Assembly: GCA_003550325.1 (NCBI GenBank)
Contig: QKWP01000198.1
Span: 22,325 to 86,324 of the forward strand
Length of the DNA: 64,000 nt
Origin: Gigaspora rosea
Lineage: Eukaryota > Glomeromycota > Glomeromycetes > Diversisporales > Gigasporaceae
Direction of reading: 5' to 3'
Shown here: positions 1 to 11,016 of the stretch, piece after piece
How positions within the stretch are numbered: the stretch's first letter is position 1
Layout: every line of letters starts with the position of its first letter
Program-made: the position numbers and the translations under genes
Notes under the pieces: model-generated
Databases searched by the model: none
What the model was told of the DNA's origin: nothing
Seen by the model: only the letters and a program-made list of their open reading frames with translations

Positions 1-1144
1 ATTAACAAGAGTACAACTAGCCTCACCTGCAACTTTTGGTTGCCTATTTAAGTAACTACCCAAAGGTTTTATCCTAGCTGCCATACTTGCAACCCATATA
101 CTGGTATTGTCTATTTAAATCCTTTGATCTTCTGCCTCTTGCCGGTCCATCTTGTATCACTGGTACAGCCACCAGCTACTAAACCTGGAGTTCGTACCAG
201 ATACTAACCGCACCCTTAGGACTAATTTATCCTTAGTAGGAAACTTGGTAGAGTGTTTTCCCGTTCCACACAGGTATCACTTACTCTTTAGTAGCAACAG
301 GGGTTACCCTATTATTACCTACTTTTGCCCTTGTAAAGTTCACATGACCCCAGTACCACCCTGTTCCTCTTTTAGTTTCTTTTCCCCAGAACTTTACTTC
401 CCCCGGTTGCTTTCTTACTTTCAATCCGAAGACCTGGAAGGGTTGGTCTGCCCTGGCAAACCCAGGAGCTCCCAACCCCTGGTACATGATTTCACATCAC
501 ATGTTCTTTTCCTCCGGTGCGACTTCCGGCGGTCCGGTTGGTAGGGTCCGCCATAAACCCTTTGATCGTAAGTCCACTTCCGGTCAGTCTGAANCTTTCT
601 TACTTCCTATCCGAAGACCCAGAAAGGTTGGTCTGCTCTGGCGAACCCAGGGGCTCCCAACTTCTGGTACATGATTTCACAACACATGTTCTTTTCCTCC
701 GGTGCGACTTCCGGCGGTCCGGTTGGTAGGGTCCGCCATAAACCCTTTGATCGTAAGTCCACTTCCGGTCAGTCTGAACCGGGCAGTTCCCGTCTAATTC
801 CTGTTTGGGAACCGTCAAAAGTCAGCTACCTCTTTACTTGGATCTTGCCAAGTATGGTTTCCTGTTGTCCTACGGTTCTGTGCATAACACAGCACCTGCA
901 CTTCCCAGGATCTATGTGCCCCAGTTTTGTGTGTAACACAACGCCAGAGCTCCCAATACGAGTTGGTATAACCTAGGAAACAGATTTGTACATCTGAGCT
1001 CAGAGTCCAGTTACCAGTAGGTTACCGTAACGCAGGTAAATTTTTCAAAATCGTTTCCAGTGGGATTTGAACTCTGTACCTTTTTGTTACAACTACTTGG
1101 GGGGTGACAACAATCCAACTACACTATGTCGCCACACCCACTTA
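1..1144 (-). mobile_element. tRNA-derived SINE, minus strand, 3' end outside window
   Basis: Read on the minus strand, the element starts near 1144 with a tRNA-like head (1046-1144) that has an A-box-like GTGGCGAC...TAG segment and a B-box-like GAGTTCAAATCCC. The body runs left to base 1, is clearly more GC-rich than its surroundings, and aligns by eye with the body of the plus-strand copy at 63677-64000. Both share GGCAAG.TCCAAGTAA.GAGGTAGCT and TTTTGACGGT segments. The 3' end, tail and target-site duplication lie outside the window. The element contains a 185-bp tandem duplication. Reading frames in it are chance ORFs. Confidence 0.75.
411..780. repeat. Two-unit 185-bp direct tandem duplication inside the SINE
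   Basis: Unit 1 (411-595) and unit 2 (596-780) are near-identical, from TTTCTTACTT through the stretch CGGCGGTCCGGTTGGTAGGG to AGTCTGAAC. One ambiguous base (n, 594) sits exactly at the unit junction. The ambiguity at the junction means an assembly artefact cannot be excluded. Confidence 0.85.
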
Positions 1145-1625
1145 GAATTAATTGATAAAAATTTGTGCATCATAAGATTTTATAGAATTTTATTAATAAA
1201 GGACTTAATTAGGTATCGCATGCTACAATGTGCTTGTATATCATACCCCAATGATCTACCAATTAAATTTGAAGATCTGATGTAACATGCAAATTTTCTT
1301 TGATAACAAAATAAAGAAATTTTATAAAATTTGTAATATCATTTACTTAACCACCTTTCATGCTCTAACAAAAAAAATTCCTTGCAAAATTCTAACTTCT
1401 AATACAAATCCTTACTCTTATTCTAACCTTATATTAATTTAAATTTTTGTTATATAGAATATTTGTTACACAGATCTACAAACTATGTTTACATATTGTA
1501 TGCAATGAATTAGCATATTGCAGAGTGCGTTGCATAGATTTATTCATTAACAAAATTCTATAAAATTTTATAATTCACAAATTTTAATCAATTAATTCTA
1601 ACTTAATATATTAAGTAAGCTTGTT
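1142..1625. mobile_element. Foldback element arm pair split by an inserted MITE
   Basis: The left arm (1142-1200, TAGAATTAATTGATAAAA...) and right arm (about 1540-1610, ...TCAATTAATTCTAACTTA) are inverted copies of each other and match the uninterrupted palindromes at 1818-1928, 3168-3295, 3783-3952 and 4111-4245. Between them sits about 340 bp that recurs separately at 1994-2347. This is best explained as a foldback element disrupted by a second insertion. Its left outer arm is cut where the SINE begins. Confidence 0.6.
1201..1536. mobile_element. MITE copy 1 with imperfect ~23-bp inverted ends
   Basis: It starts GGACTTAATTAGGTATCGCA and ends ...GCATATTGCAGAGTGCGTTGCAT. The two ends are imperfect inverted repeats. 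A second copy lies at 1994-2347 with the same order of internal motifs, such as TGCTTGTATAT and ACCAATTAAATTTGAA. No coding capacity is seen. Confidence 0.55.
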
Positions 1626-1817
1626 TATTACCAAAAAATATATCAAATCAGCAAAATTATTTTTATTTTACTTAAAATTTAGGGAATAGATATATAATTT
1701 TGGATTTTAATCAAAAAACATCAAATTTAAGCATCTTTTCTTCAAATTTCAAATAAAATAAAAAAATTTTGCTAATTTAATATATTTTTAGGTACTGGTA
1801 TTATTTAGTACATAAAG

Positions 1818-1928
1818 TTAGAATTAATTAGTGAAATCTTGTTGTGAATTATAAGATTTTATAGAATTTTATTAATCAAATTCTATAAAATCTTATATTT
1901 CACAAGATTTCACTAATTAATTCTAATT
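1818..1928. repeat. Palindromic foldback, copy B
   Basis: A near-perfect inverted repeat: TTAGAATTAATTAGTGAAAT on the left returns as its complement ATTTCACTAATTAATTCTAA on the right, with the centre in TTTTATTAATCAAATT. It belongs to the same family as 3168-3295, 3783-3952 and 4111-4245. Confidence 0.8.
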
Positions 1929-1993
1929 TTATATACTAATTAAACTTGTTCAACATCTAAAAATCTATTAAATTAGCAAAATATTTTTTATTG

Positions 1994-2347
1994 AACTTAA
2001 TTAGGCATCGTATACTGGCGATGTGCTTGTATATTATACCCTAATGATTTACCAATTAAATTTGAAAATCAGGTGTAATGTGCAAATTTTCTTTGTATAA
2101 CAAAATAAATAAATTTTTCTAAAATTTGTAATATCACAAAATTTTATCTACTTAACTACCTTTTAAGCTCTAACAAAAAAAAATTCTTTGTATATACCAT
2201 CATTTACTCTAATTTCTAGCACTAATCCTTATTCTAATTTATATTAATTTAAATTTTTGTTATATAGAACATTTATTACACATATTTACAAACTATGTTT
2301 ACATATATGTGTGCAATGAATTAGCATATTGCAGGGTACGTTGCATA
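1994..2347. mobile_element. MITE copy 2 (same family as 1201-1536)
   Basis: It begins AACTTAATTAGGCATCGTAT and ends AGCATATTGCAGGGTACGTTGCAT, collinear with the 1201-1536 copy over about 340 bp. It is non-coding and AT-rich. Confidence 0.55.
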
Positions 2348-3090
2348 TCAAATATATTTATTTTTTTATTTTATTTAAAATTTGAGAATAGTATATAATT
2401 TTGGATTTTTGATTAAAAGTGTCAAATTTATCCCTTAGTTTGTACTACTTCGCAGGCAAATTTGCCTGTAAAATTACTATAAATATACCTCTGATCTATT
2501 TTTTTAATCATTTAAAATATTTAAATAAATTTGGTATTATAATATTTAATAACAAGGATTATATTTTTGAATTATTTAAATTTATATTATAAGACAAAAA
2601 GTTTATGTTGCTTATAAGCTGAAAATATTAAATTTTAAAGAAATTTTTTAACCAAAAAAATATTTTACAATATCTTGGCGAATTCTTTAAATATTGGTTT
2701 TAAAAATATAGTTTCTAATACAATATTGTAGTTTATATAAAGGATGACAACTTTCATTATTTGACTTTATATGATTTACTTGTAAAAATTAAGACTTGTA
2801 TTAGAAGTGAAAATTTTTTTTATAGACGGGAACATATAAAATTTGAGAAAACCTAAAGAAAAAATTCTATAGTAAAAGTTCCAAAACAAAAACTTTAAAC
2901 TTTTATTACACTAAAGTTTTTTAATAATTTTAAAAAAATTTTATAATAAAGTTGATAAAACAGAACTAATATTATAATTTTTACTTAGAAAGTATATAGC
3001 TAAAATTAATATTTAAGGTTTTATTTAAAAAATTTAAAAATTTAAAATTTTCGCAGGCAAATATGCCTGCATAACAAAGCAAGAGATACA
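2348..3090. other. AT-rich gene-free stretch
   Basis: No coding signal on either strand. The only structured motif is the short palindrome GCAGGCAAATTTGCCTG near 2452, with a related copy (GCAGGCAAATATGCCTGC) near 3053. Confidence 0.5.
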
Positions 3091-3690
3091 TTTTTCCTTC
3101 AAATTTCAAGCAAAATAAAAACAACTTTGCTAGTTTAATGTATTTTTGATGCTAAACAAGTTTACTTAGTGCATTAAGTTAGAATTAATTAGTAAAATCT
3201 TGTGAATCATAAGATTTTATAGAATTTTATTAATAAAATTCTATAAAATCTTATTATTTGCAAGATTTTACTAATTAATTCTAACTTAATGCACTACTAT
3301 ATATTCTCCAAAATAAGCAACCTTTTTTGGGTCAAAAATCATATAAAAAAGTGGTGTTGCTTATTTTCGAATTGTTGAATTTTTTGAACAAAATTGAAAA
3401 ACATACTAATAAAAAGTTGTACAAATAATATAAATTTTTATTACAAGTGTATTTTGATGTCCTGAACAAGTTTACTTAATTGTACTTTTGAGATTTACTT
3501 AGTAAAATTTGGACTTTTATATATAGCTACTGCTAATGAATTTTTTGAGATTTTTAAAAAAATTAGGGGTCACTTATTTTAGGTAGTTGCTTATTTTGAG
3601 GAATCTATGGTAAATAAACTTGTTCAGCATCTAAAAATACATTAAATTAGCAGAGTTGTTTTTATTTTGCTTGAAATTTGAAGAAAAAAA
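3091..3690. mobile_element. Long-arm foldback, copy C, split by a MITE
   Basis: The inner palindrome is 3168-3295 (GTGCATTAAGTTAGAATTAA returning as its complement). The outer left arm (about 3093-3167, with TGCTAAACAAGTTTACTTAG) has its complement at about 3610-3685 (AAACTTGTTCAGCATC ... GCTTGAAATTTGAAG). The displaced outer right arm resumes immediately after the MITE at 3308-3601, so the MITE landed inside this arm. Confidence 0.6.
3308..3601. mobile_element. ~294-bp MITE with AAATAAGCAACC ends, copy 1
   Basis: The left end CCAAAATAAGCAACC is inverted relative to the right end GGTAGTTGCTTATTTTGAGG. A collinear second copy is at 25140-25434, sharing ACTAATAAAAAGTTGT and GTATTTTGATGT segments. 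A related core lies at about 20897-21265. It is non-coding. Confidence 0.65.
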
Positions 3691-3782
3691 TGACTCTTTT
3701 GATCAAAAATCCAAAATTATGCATCTATTCTCCAAATTTCAAGTAAATAAAAAATATTCTACTGTTTTGATATATTTTTATG

Positions 3783-3952
3783 TGCTAAATAAGTTTACTC
3801 AGTGCATAAAGTTAGAATTAATTAGTAAAATATTGTGAATCATAAGGTTTTATAGAATTCTATTAATAAAATTCTATAAAATCTTATGATTTACAAGATT
3901 TTACTAATTAATTCTAACTTAATGCACTAAGTAAACTTGTTTAGCATCTAAA
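3783..3952. repeat. Palindromic foldback, copy D (170 bp)
   Basis: An uninterrupted inverted repeat. The left arm TGCTAAATAAGTTTACTCAG is matched by the right arm AAGTAAACTTGTTTAGCA around a central AT palindrome. The arms extend further outward in weaker form (about 3700-4030). Confidence 0.8.
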
Positions 3953-4110
3953 AATACATTAAATTAGCAATTTTTTTTTTATTTTACTTGAAATTTGAAG
4001 AAAAAAAATGCTTAAATTTGATTTTTTTGATCAAAAATCCAAAACTATACATCTATTCTCTAAATTTTAAGTAAAATAAAAATAATTTTGCCGATTGGAT
4101 GTATTTTACG

Positions 4111-4245
4111 TGCTGAACAAGTTTACTTAGTGCATAAAGTTAGAATTAATTGATAAAAATTTGTGAATTACAAGATTTTTTATAAAATTTTATTAATAAA
4201 ATTCTATAAAATCTTATGATTCACAAAATTTTACTAATTAATATT
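4111..4245. repeat. Palindromic foldback, copy E
   Basis: The left arm starts TGCTGAACAAGTTTACTTAG, followed by TAGAATTAATTGATAAAA. The right arm ends in TTTTACTAATTAATA and is truncated relative to copy D. It is the last member of the 3-kb foldback cluster. Confidence 0.65.
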
Positions 4246-6214
4246 TAGACTAGTCTGCAGACCCGGACCGGACCTAGGAATATTATCTGATCATTAAAAA
4301 ATCACATTAAATATATATTTATATAGTATGTGATTATATAGAAGTAATTCTCTTCAGTCACCCCTTTATACAATCACCAAAAAGTGCCAGGGTAAACTGG
4401 GTGATTATATAGAGGTACGACTTGTATATGTTAAATTTTTAGAAAAGCATAATTTTTCACCGAAGTTCATATGGAAAAATTCACATATCACGCGACAATG
4501 CACAATTAATTCAACTGCAAAAGATAATAAAAAGAATTCTTTATGAGATATAGATTATTAATTATTTCTATCGAATTAATTATATAGCTGATATAGGCTT
4601 TTGAACTTCTTAGTCTTCTACGACTAAGAAATGATTGTAACATAAATCAAATTTCAAAAAATGATAGATGCATAAAAAACTTGAACTAAGCAAAAAATCT
4701 TGGAATGAACGAAACAAAAACACTTTTTATAGGTAATAAAAATTTTTTTTTCTTTATACCCCGAGATAGCAATTATCTGGGGACGTCGAGTGACGCCATT
4801 TAATTGGTAATAAATTTGAATATTTCATTTATAGTATGTAAAATAAGATAATAAGATATTAAAGTTTAAATAATTTCGAATGAACATGGCCTTTTCTTTT
4901 TTTACGCAATAAAATTTTTAATTAAAATTTTAAGTTTTAAAAATCGATATATAGAATCCACAAATTTTAAAAAATCAAAATTTCGGAAATCTCGAAAATA
5001 AGAAATTTGTAAATTTTGGTAAAAATTGATCAGCCGAATTCGATAAGTTTTTGAATTCGTGTTATGAATTACTGTAATGCCGAAATAATTTTTATCAGTT
5101 GTCCCAGAATTTATGACTCGAGATCAGGTGTACGTGAAATTATAACTTTTTTCGAAAAATCAAAATCTTGCCTATGAAACCACCTTTCGTCTAACTAAAA
5201 AATTCTTCTTCAAATTTTGGTATATATTATTGTTCTAACCTTATCCTAACGCCTAATATCAGATATTAAAAGCTTTTATCACTTTTGTTTTTGATTCACG
5301 TTACGCCTGATCTCAAATTCTGATTGGGGTAGTTCAGAGTTCAGTAGTTGATCAATGATCATCATCACATGTTAAAAAAATTACGTTTTATTTACATGTT
5401 TATTTTTTCGCTACGTACTGTACTACACTTCCCGTTTGAAAAACACTATTATTTTCTGTACAAATATACTATTGTTCTTTGGGCCACTAATAGATGCGAA
5501 CCTCCACGTGGTGTGGCCTGGGTATGTGCAAAGCACAGAGCCAATCGTATCATCAATCTGTTTTTTTGGGGTGCGAATGAAGAAAAAACGAAAAGGCCGT
5601 TCTGAATCGTAGTCGTAAGAAACGCCTTAGTACCTTTTTCATTTTATAAAGGACGAACATTCTGGCAGGAAAAACCGTAAGGCAAGACGCTTCTTAGCTG
5701 CGCCGAAACAACTAATTTCGGAACCCAGCATGACAATAAAAAGTTTGGTAACTCACCGATAATTAAAATAAGTAACTTTACCAGAAAGAATTTAAACACT
5801 TCTACTTGAAGACCCAACTTGAAGAACCTGTCTATTATCCTGAAGAAGAACTTGGTAATTTGAAAACCTGTTGGATTTGAAAATGTATTTAGTATAATAT
5901 AAAGATTAAAATTAATCTTCGAACGGCTCTTATTATCCTTCTATTTATCAAATGTCATTAGTCAAAAATATTGTTAATATTTAAGTATTAAAATAAAGTT
6001 TATTTAAAAAAAAATACAAAATAAACAATCAAATACTATTTTTTATTAATATAATAAATTTTATGGTTTAAACCTGCGTATTTAAATTATATAAAATAAA
6101 ATTAAAAATTTATTATTATAAAAAGTAATATTTACTATATAAACAACATTTTTCAGAAAGGTTTAATTAATAAAAAAAAAATATGTATATGTATATATAT
6201 ATGTGCTGTGTTTG
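4246..6214. other. Gene-free spacer downstream of pyruvate carboxylase
   Basis: AT-rich. A GC-richer islet at about 5480-5720 gives an 85-codon ORF (5348-5605) without recognisable family features, so I do not call it a gene. A small inverted-end element at about 5095-5335 carries GATCAGGTGTACGTGAAAT against ATTCACGTTACGCCTGATC. The same GATCAGGTGTAACGTGA motif recurs in other elements of the window. Confidence 0.5.
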
Positions 6215-9200
6215 TTACTTAGTTATCTTAACAATTAAATCTCCTGCCGATAATGAATCACTTTCCTTAACTTCTATATGATCAATTTTACCAGAAACAG
6301 GTGCTGAAACTACTGTTTCCATTTTCATTGCTGAAAGAACACACAGCGGGTCTCCAGCTTTAACCTCAGCTCCTTCTAAAAAAAAGTAAAAAATCTTATT
6401 TAGAAATATCAAGATAAATTATTGATGAAAAATATGAACATTTATTTATACTTGCCGTGTACTCTTATTTCGATTACTACACCAGACATTGGTGCACCAA
6501 CATCACCAGGGTTTCCTGGTTCAGCTTTTTTACGATGAACATGTTCAACAGCTAATATTAAATGAAGTATTTAATAATTATTATATAATAGTAATAATAA
6601 TGATAATTTATTACAAAAGTTTTTTAAATTACCAGCACTTCTGTCTTCTATACCAACAGCCCTAGTTTCACCATTTAAATCAAAGAATACCTCTCGTTTT
6701 CCAGTAGTTGTATCTAGAGGTCCAATAGCCAAAAACTTTATAATTAGGGTAACACCTTCTTCAAGACCTATGCAAAATTCTTCACCGATATCAGGTTTGC
6801 ATAAGAAATATCTTGTTGGAATCACTGAGACATCACCAAATTTTTCAAGTTGTTCACGATATTCTGCAAACACTTTTGGATATATTGCTGCTGAGGATAC
6901 ATCAATATCACGAATGGATCGACCATATTTGGCTATTAAATCCTTTTTAAGTTTTTCAAGATCCAATGGTTGCAATGATACACCAGGTCTTCCATCAATT
7001 CGTGGAAGATCACGTATAATCTGATTAATAATTATGTAATAACAAAAAAAATAAAAATAAAATAAATAAATAAATAATAAATGTTTAAAAGTTTATAATA
7101 AATATATTTATATAATTAATTACATCTGAGCGAAGTGGTTCAGGAAATCCACCACATGGTTGACCTAGATAACCTTGGAAAAATTCTACAACTGAAACCG
7201 GGAATGATGTATTTTTCGCCTTTTCAATGACCTAATTGAATGAAAGAAGAAAATTAAGTATTTGTGATAATTTTAAGCAGGTTAAAAAAAGATTTTAAAC
7301 TTACATCATTATATGACAATTTATTAGTGACCATAAATTGAGCAAGATCTCCTACAACTTTTGAACTAGGTGTAACTTTAATAATATCACCACAAAGTTT
7401 ATTAGCCTCAGAATAAGCTTTCTTAATTTCTTTCCATTGTTTACCAAGACCCAATTGTGAAGCTTGGAACATCAAATTTGTGTATTGACCACCAGGCATT
7501 TCATGTTCATATACTGAAGAATCACTACTTAAAACTCCAGATTCAAAACAACTATATAATTTGCGTGCTTGTTCCCAATATTCATTCAAAGCGTGCACAT
7601 TTTCCACTCTAATACCTGTACCAAGTTCAGAATGCTCAAGTGCAGAAACGACGGCACCCATAGATGGTTGAGAAGTTATACCAGACATACCTTAAATAAA
7701 ATTTAATTATTAAGAATTAATTATTAAGAATTAATTATTAAGAATAAATATTAAGAATAATTAAGATATTATAAGATATTATAAGATATTATAAGATATT
7801 TATACTTACTATCAATGGCCAAATCAACTACATCAGCACCCGCCTTAGCAGCTGCCAACATACTGGCAACACCAGTTCCAGCAGTATCATGAGTATGAAC
7901 ATGAATTGGTAGATTAGGCCATTTTTTCCTTATACTACCGATTAAAATTTCAGCAGCTTCTGGTTTCAATAAACCAGCCATATCTTTAATACCAAGTACA
8001 TGAATTCCTTCATTAACTAATTCTTCAGTAAATTTTAAATAATAATTTATATCATATTTTTTTTCTTTTGGATTAGAAACATCACCAGTATAACAAATTG
8101 CAGCTTCTACTACACCACCAGCCTTTTTAACAGCATCAATGCCTAATTTCATATTTTCAATGTAATTGAGAGAATCAAATATACGGAAAATGTCCACACC
8201 ATAAATTTTTGCTTTTCTACAAAAATCATATATAACATTATCTGGATATGAAGTATAACCCACAGCATTTGCGCCACGAAGTAACATTTGAAAAGGAATA
8301 TTTGGAACAAGTTTGCGTAATTTGGTCTAGAATTTATATAAAAAAAAAAAAAAAACTTTAAACTTTAAAATATCACTTTATTGTTTTGTGTCAAAAATAT
8401 ATAAAAAAAACATACCAAACGGTCCCAAGGATCTTCATATAAAAATCTCATAGATACATCAAAAGTTGCACCACCCCACATTTCAAGAGAATAAGCATTT
8501 GCAAGAGCATGAGCTGTTTGAGGTGCAATATTTAAGAAATCTATAAAAAAAAAAAAAAGGTTAAAATCATAAGCAAAAAAAGAAATGTAGAAAAAAATAT
8601 TATTGTAAAAGAGAGATTAATTACCAATAGTTCTAACCCTAGTTGCCAATAAACTCTGATGAGCATCTCTCCATGTTGTGTCCATGATTAATACACCATT
8701 ATATTCGCGGACAGCTTTGGCAAATGCTTCAGGACCTCCTTCATCAATTATGTATTTCCAACCATGTTTAGGAAGATTATTTATGTCAACAGGCTCAGAG
8801 CCATCTTGAGAATAAATAGTCGGAATATATAATTGTTGCTTAAATGAAGGTTCACCCTACACACAAAATAATGTGAATAATAATATGAATAATAATATGA
8901 ATAATATCAAGAAATGATTTAAAATAATAAAAATCCAAAATAATTATTAAACTTACGATTTGACCTTTAATACTGCTTCCATTAACAACTACATCACCCA
9001 AATATTTCAAAATCTTTTGAGCACGATTTTTACTTCCTACAAGTCTAAAAAGATCAGGAGTATCATCGATAAAAGTTGTCCACACTTCACCATTTGCAAA
9101 AGCATCATGAGTTAATAAACGTTGTAAAAAAGGAATATTTGTTTTTACACCACGAATTCTAAATTCAACTAAAGCACGAAGAATTTTTCTTCTAGCAATT

Positions 9201-10380
9201 TCATAAGTTTTACCCCAACAAGTGACTTTTACTAATAAAGAATCATAATGAGGAGTAATTATAGCACCAGCATAACCAGCACCACCATCTAATCGAACAC
9301 CATTACCACCAGATGATCTATAAACTTCAATTTTTCCGGTATCAGGTTGAAAATTTTGAGCGGGATCTTCAGTAGTTACACGACATTGAATAGCATGACC
9401 ACGAATTTGTATACGATTTTGTAAAAGAGATTGATGAGCAAGAAGGGCACCACCAGCGATTTGAATTTGAGCTGCAACAATATCAATACCAGTAATCTCC
9501 TCTAAACAAAGAAAAGAATTTTAAAATTGAATCAAATTTATTTCAAAAAAAAAAAATATATATATATGTATAATATAATATTTATATATATATATATTTA
9601 TATATATATATATTTATATATATATATATTTATATATATTTATATATATCTATATATAAAATAAATAAAATCATAAAGTTCACCTGTAATTGTATGTTCA
9701 ACTTGAATTCGAGGATTTATTTCAATGAAATAATGTCTGTCTTGCTGATCAACTAAAAATTCAGCTGTACCAGCATTCCGATAATTCACATGTTTTGCGA
9801 GTTTTACAGCATCATTGAGAATTGCATCACGAACAGAAGTCTAATAATGTATAAAATTTAATAATTCTATTTTACACAAATTGAAAAAATTGAAAATAAA
9901 ATTCAAATAAAAAAAATAATAAATAATACCTTTAAATTAATTGCAGGAGCAACTTCAACAACTTTTTGATGACGTCTTTGTACCGAACAATCACGTTCAA
10001 ATAAATGGATTACATTTCCTTCATTATCAGCTAATATTTGAACTTCAATATGTTTTGGTTTATCCAGAAAACGTTCCAAGAAAACAGTTCCATCACCAAA
10101 AGCAGCCAAAGCTTCAGATTTTGCACGATTAAACGAATCTTCCAATGACTCAATATTACGAACCACTCTCATTCCACGTCCACCACCACCCATTGCAGCT
10201 TTAATAATAATTGGAAAGCCATATTCCTCTATAAAAGCTTTAGCTTGATCAATTGTGGAAATCGGACCTCGAGTACCTGGAACTACTGGAACACCGCATT
10301 CGATAGCTTAAAATTGTAATTTAAATAAAATTTAAATAATGAGTAAAATATTTGAATAAATAATAATAATATATACAATA

Positions 10381-10427
<47 letters not shown>

Positions 10428-10439
10428 TTTTTATTATTA

Positions 10440-10485
<46 letters not shown>

Positions 10486-11016
10486 TATATACCAATTTCT
10501 CTTGCTTTCGTTTTATCACCCATTTTTTCAATAACATCAGGTGTAGGACCAACAAAAGCAATTCCAGCTTCTTCAACTTTTCTTGCAAAATTAGCATTTT
10601 CCGAAAGGAAACCATAACCCGGATGAATCATTGATACACCTTTTTGTTTTGCGATACGAATTATTTCATCTTGAGCAAGATAAGCACCAACAGGAGTATG
10701 TTTGCTTGGATCACCTATTTGATAAGCTTCATCAGCTTTATAACGGTGAGTTGATAAACGATCTTCATGACTAAAGATAGCGACAGTTCTCATAGAAAGT
10801 TCATGAGCAGTTCGAAAAATACGAATAGCTATTTCCTATTGAAAAAAAAAAATTTAAGAAATTAAAAAAAAAAAAAAAAAATCGAATTATCAAAAAAATG
10901 ATGATAAAAATTAAATTTACCCCGCGGTTAGCCACCAATAATTTTGGAAGGTGACCTAATATTTGACTATCCCGACGGATAGTATCTACTGAATGATCAG
11001 TATGATCATGATACAT
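6215..11016 (-). CDS. PYC: Pyruvate carboxylase (EC 6.4.1.1), 13 exons, 1176 aa
   Basis: Biotin-dependent carboxylation of pyruvate to oxaloacetate (anaplerosis). My exons on the minus strand: 10921-11016, 10493-10835, 9930-10306, 9684-9840, 8957-9501, 8625-8856, 8416-8540, 7810-8326, 7305-7690, 7124-7231, 6633-7020, 6456-6551, 6215-6375. They total 3531 nt, a multiple of three. Domains in order: biotin carboxylase with [17 protein letters not shown], the ATP loop GGGGRG at 186-191 and [11 protein letters not shown]; carboxyltransferase with [15 protein letters not shown] from 565, KDMAGL (Lys739) and the metal-site HVHTH (767-771); and a C-terminal biotinyl domain with AMKM, biotin on Lys1141. 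No mitochondrial presequence is seen, fitting the cytosolic fungal enzyme. The length equals that of yeast Pyc. The penultimate intron has a GC donor. Two introns hold microsatellites. Confidence 0.97.
9543..9660. repeat. (TA)n-rich microsatellite in a PYC intron
   Basis: Alternating TATATA and TTTATA blocks lie within the intron between exons 9684-9840 and 8957-9501. Confidence 0.85.
10380..10490. repeat. (ATT)n microsatellite in a PYC intron
   Basis: About 100 bp of ATT repeats ending in a short TA run, immediately next to the 5' splice site at 10492. Length variation here could alter the donor context. Confidence 0.95.

Noticed and set aside
152..976. Plus-strand ORFs in the left edge
   Set aside because: They lie inside a SINE, differ between the two tandem units, and show no protein features.
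5348..5605. 85-codon ORF with RCEPPRGVAWVCAKHRANRI
   Set aside because: No family recognised, no intron structure, and the strand is uncertain. GC-rich islet only.
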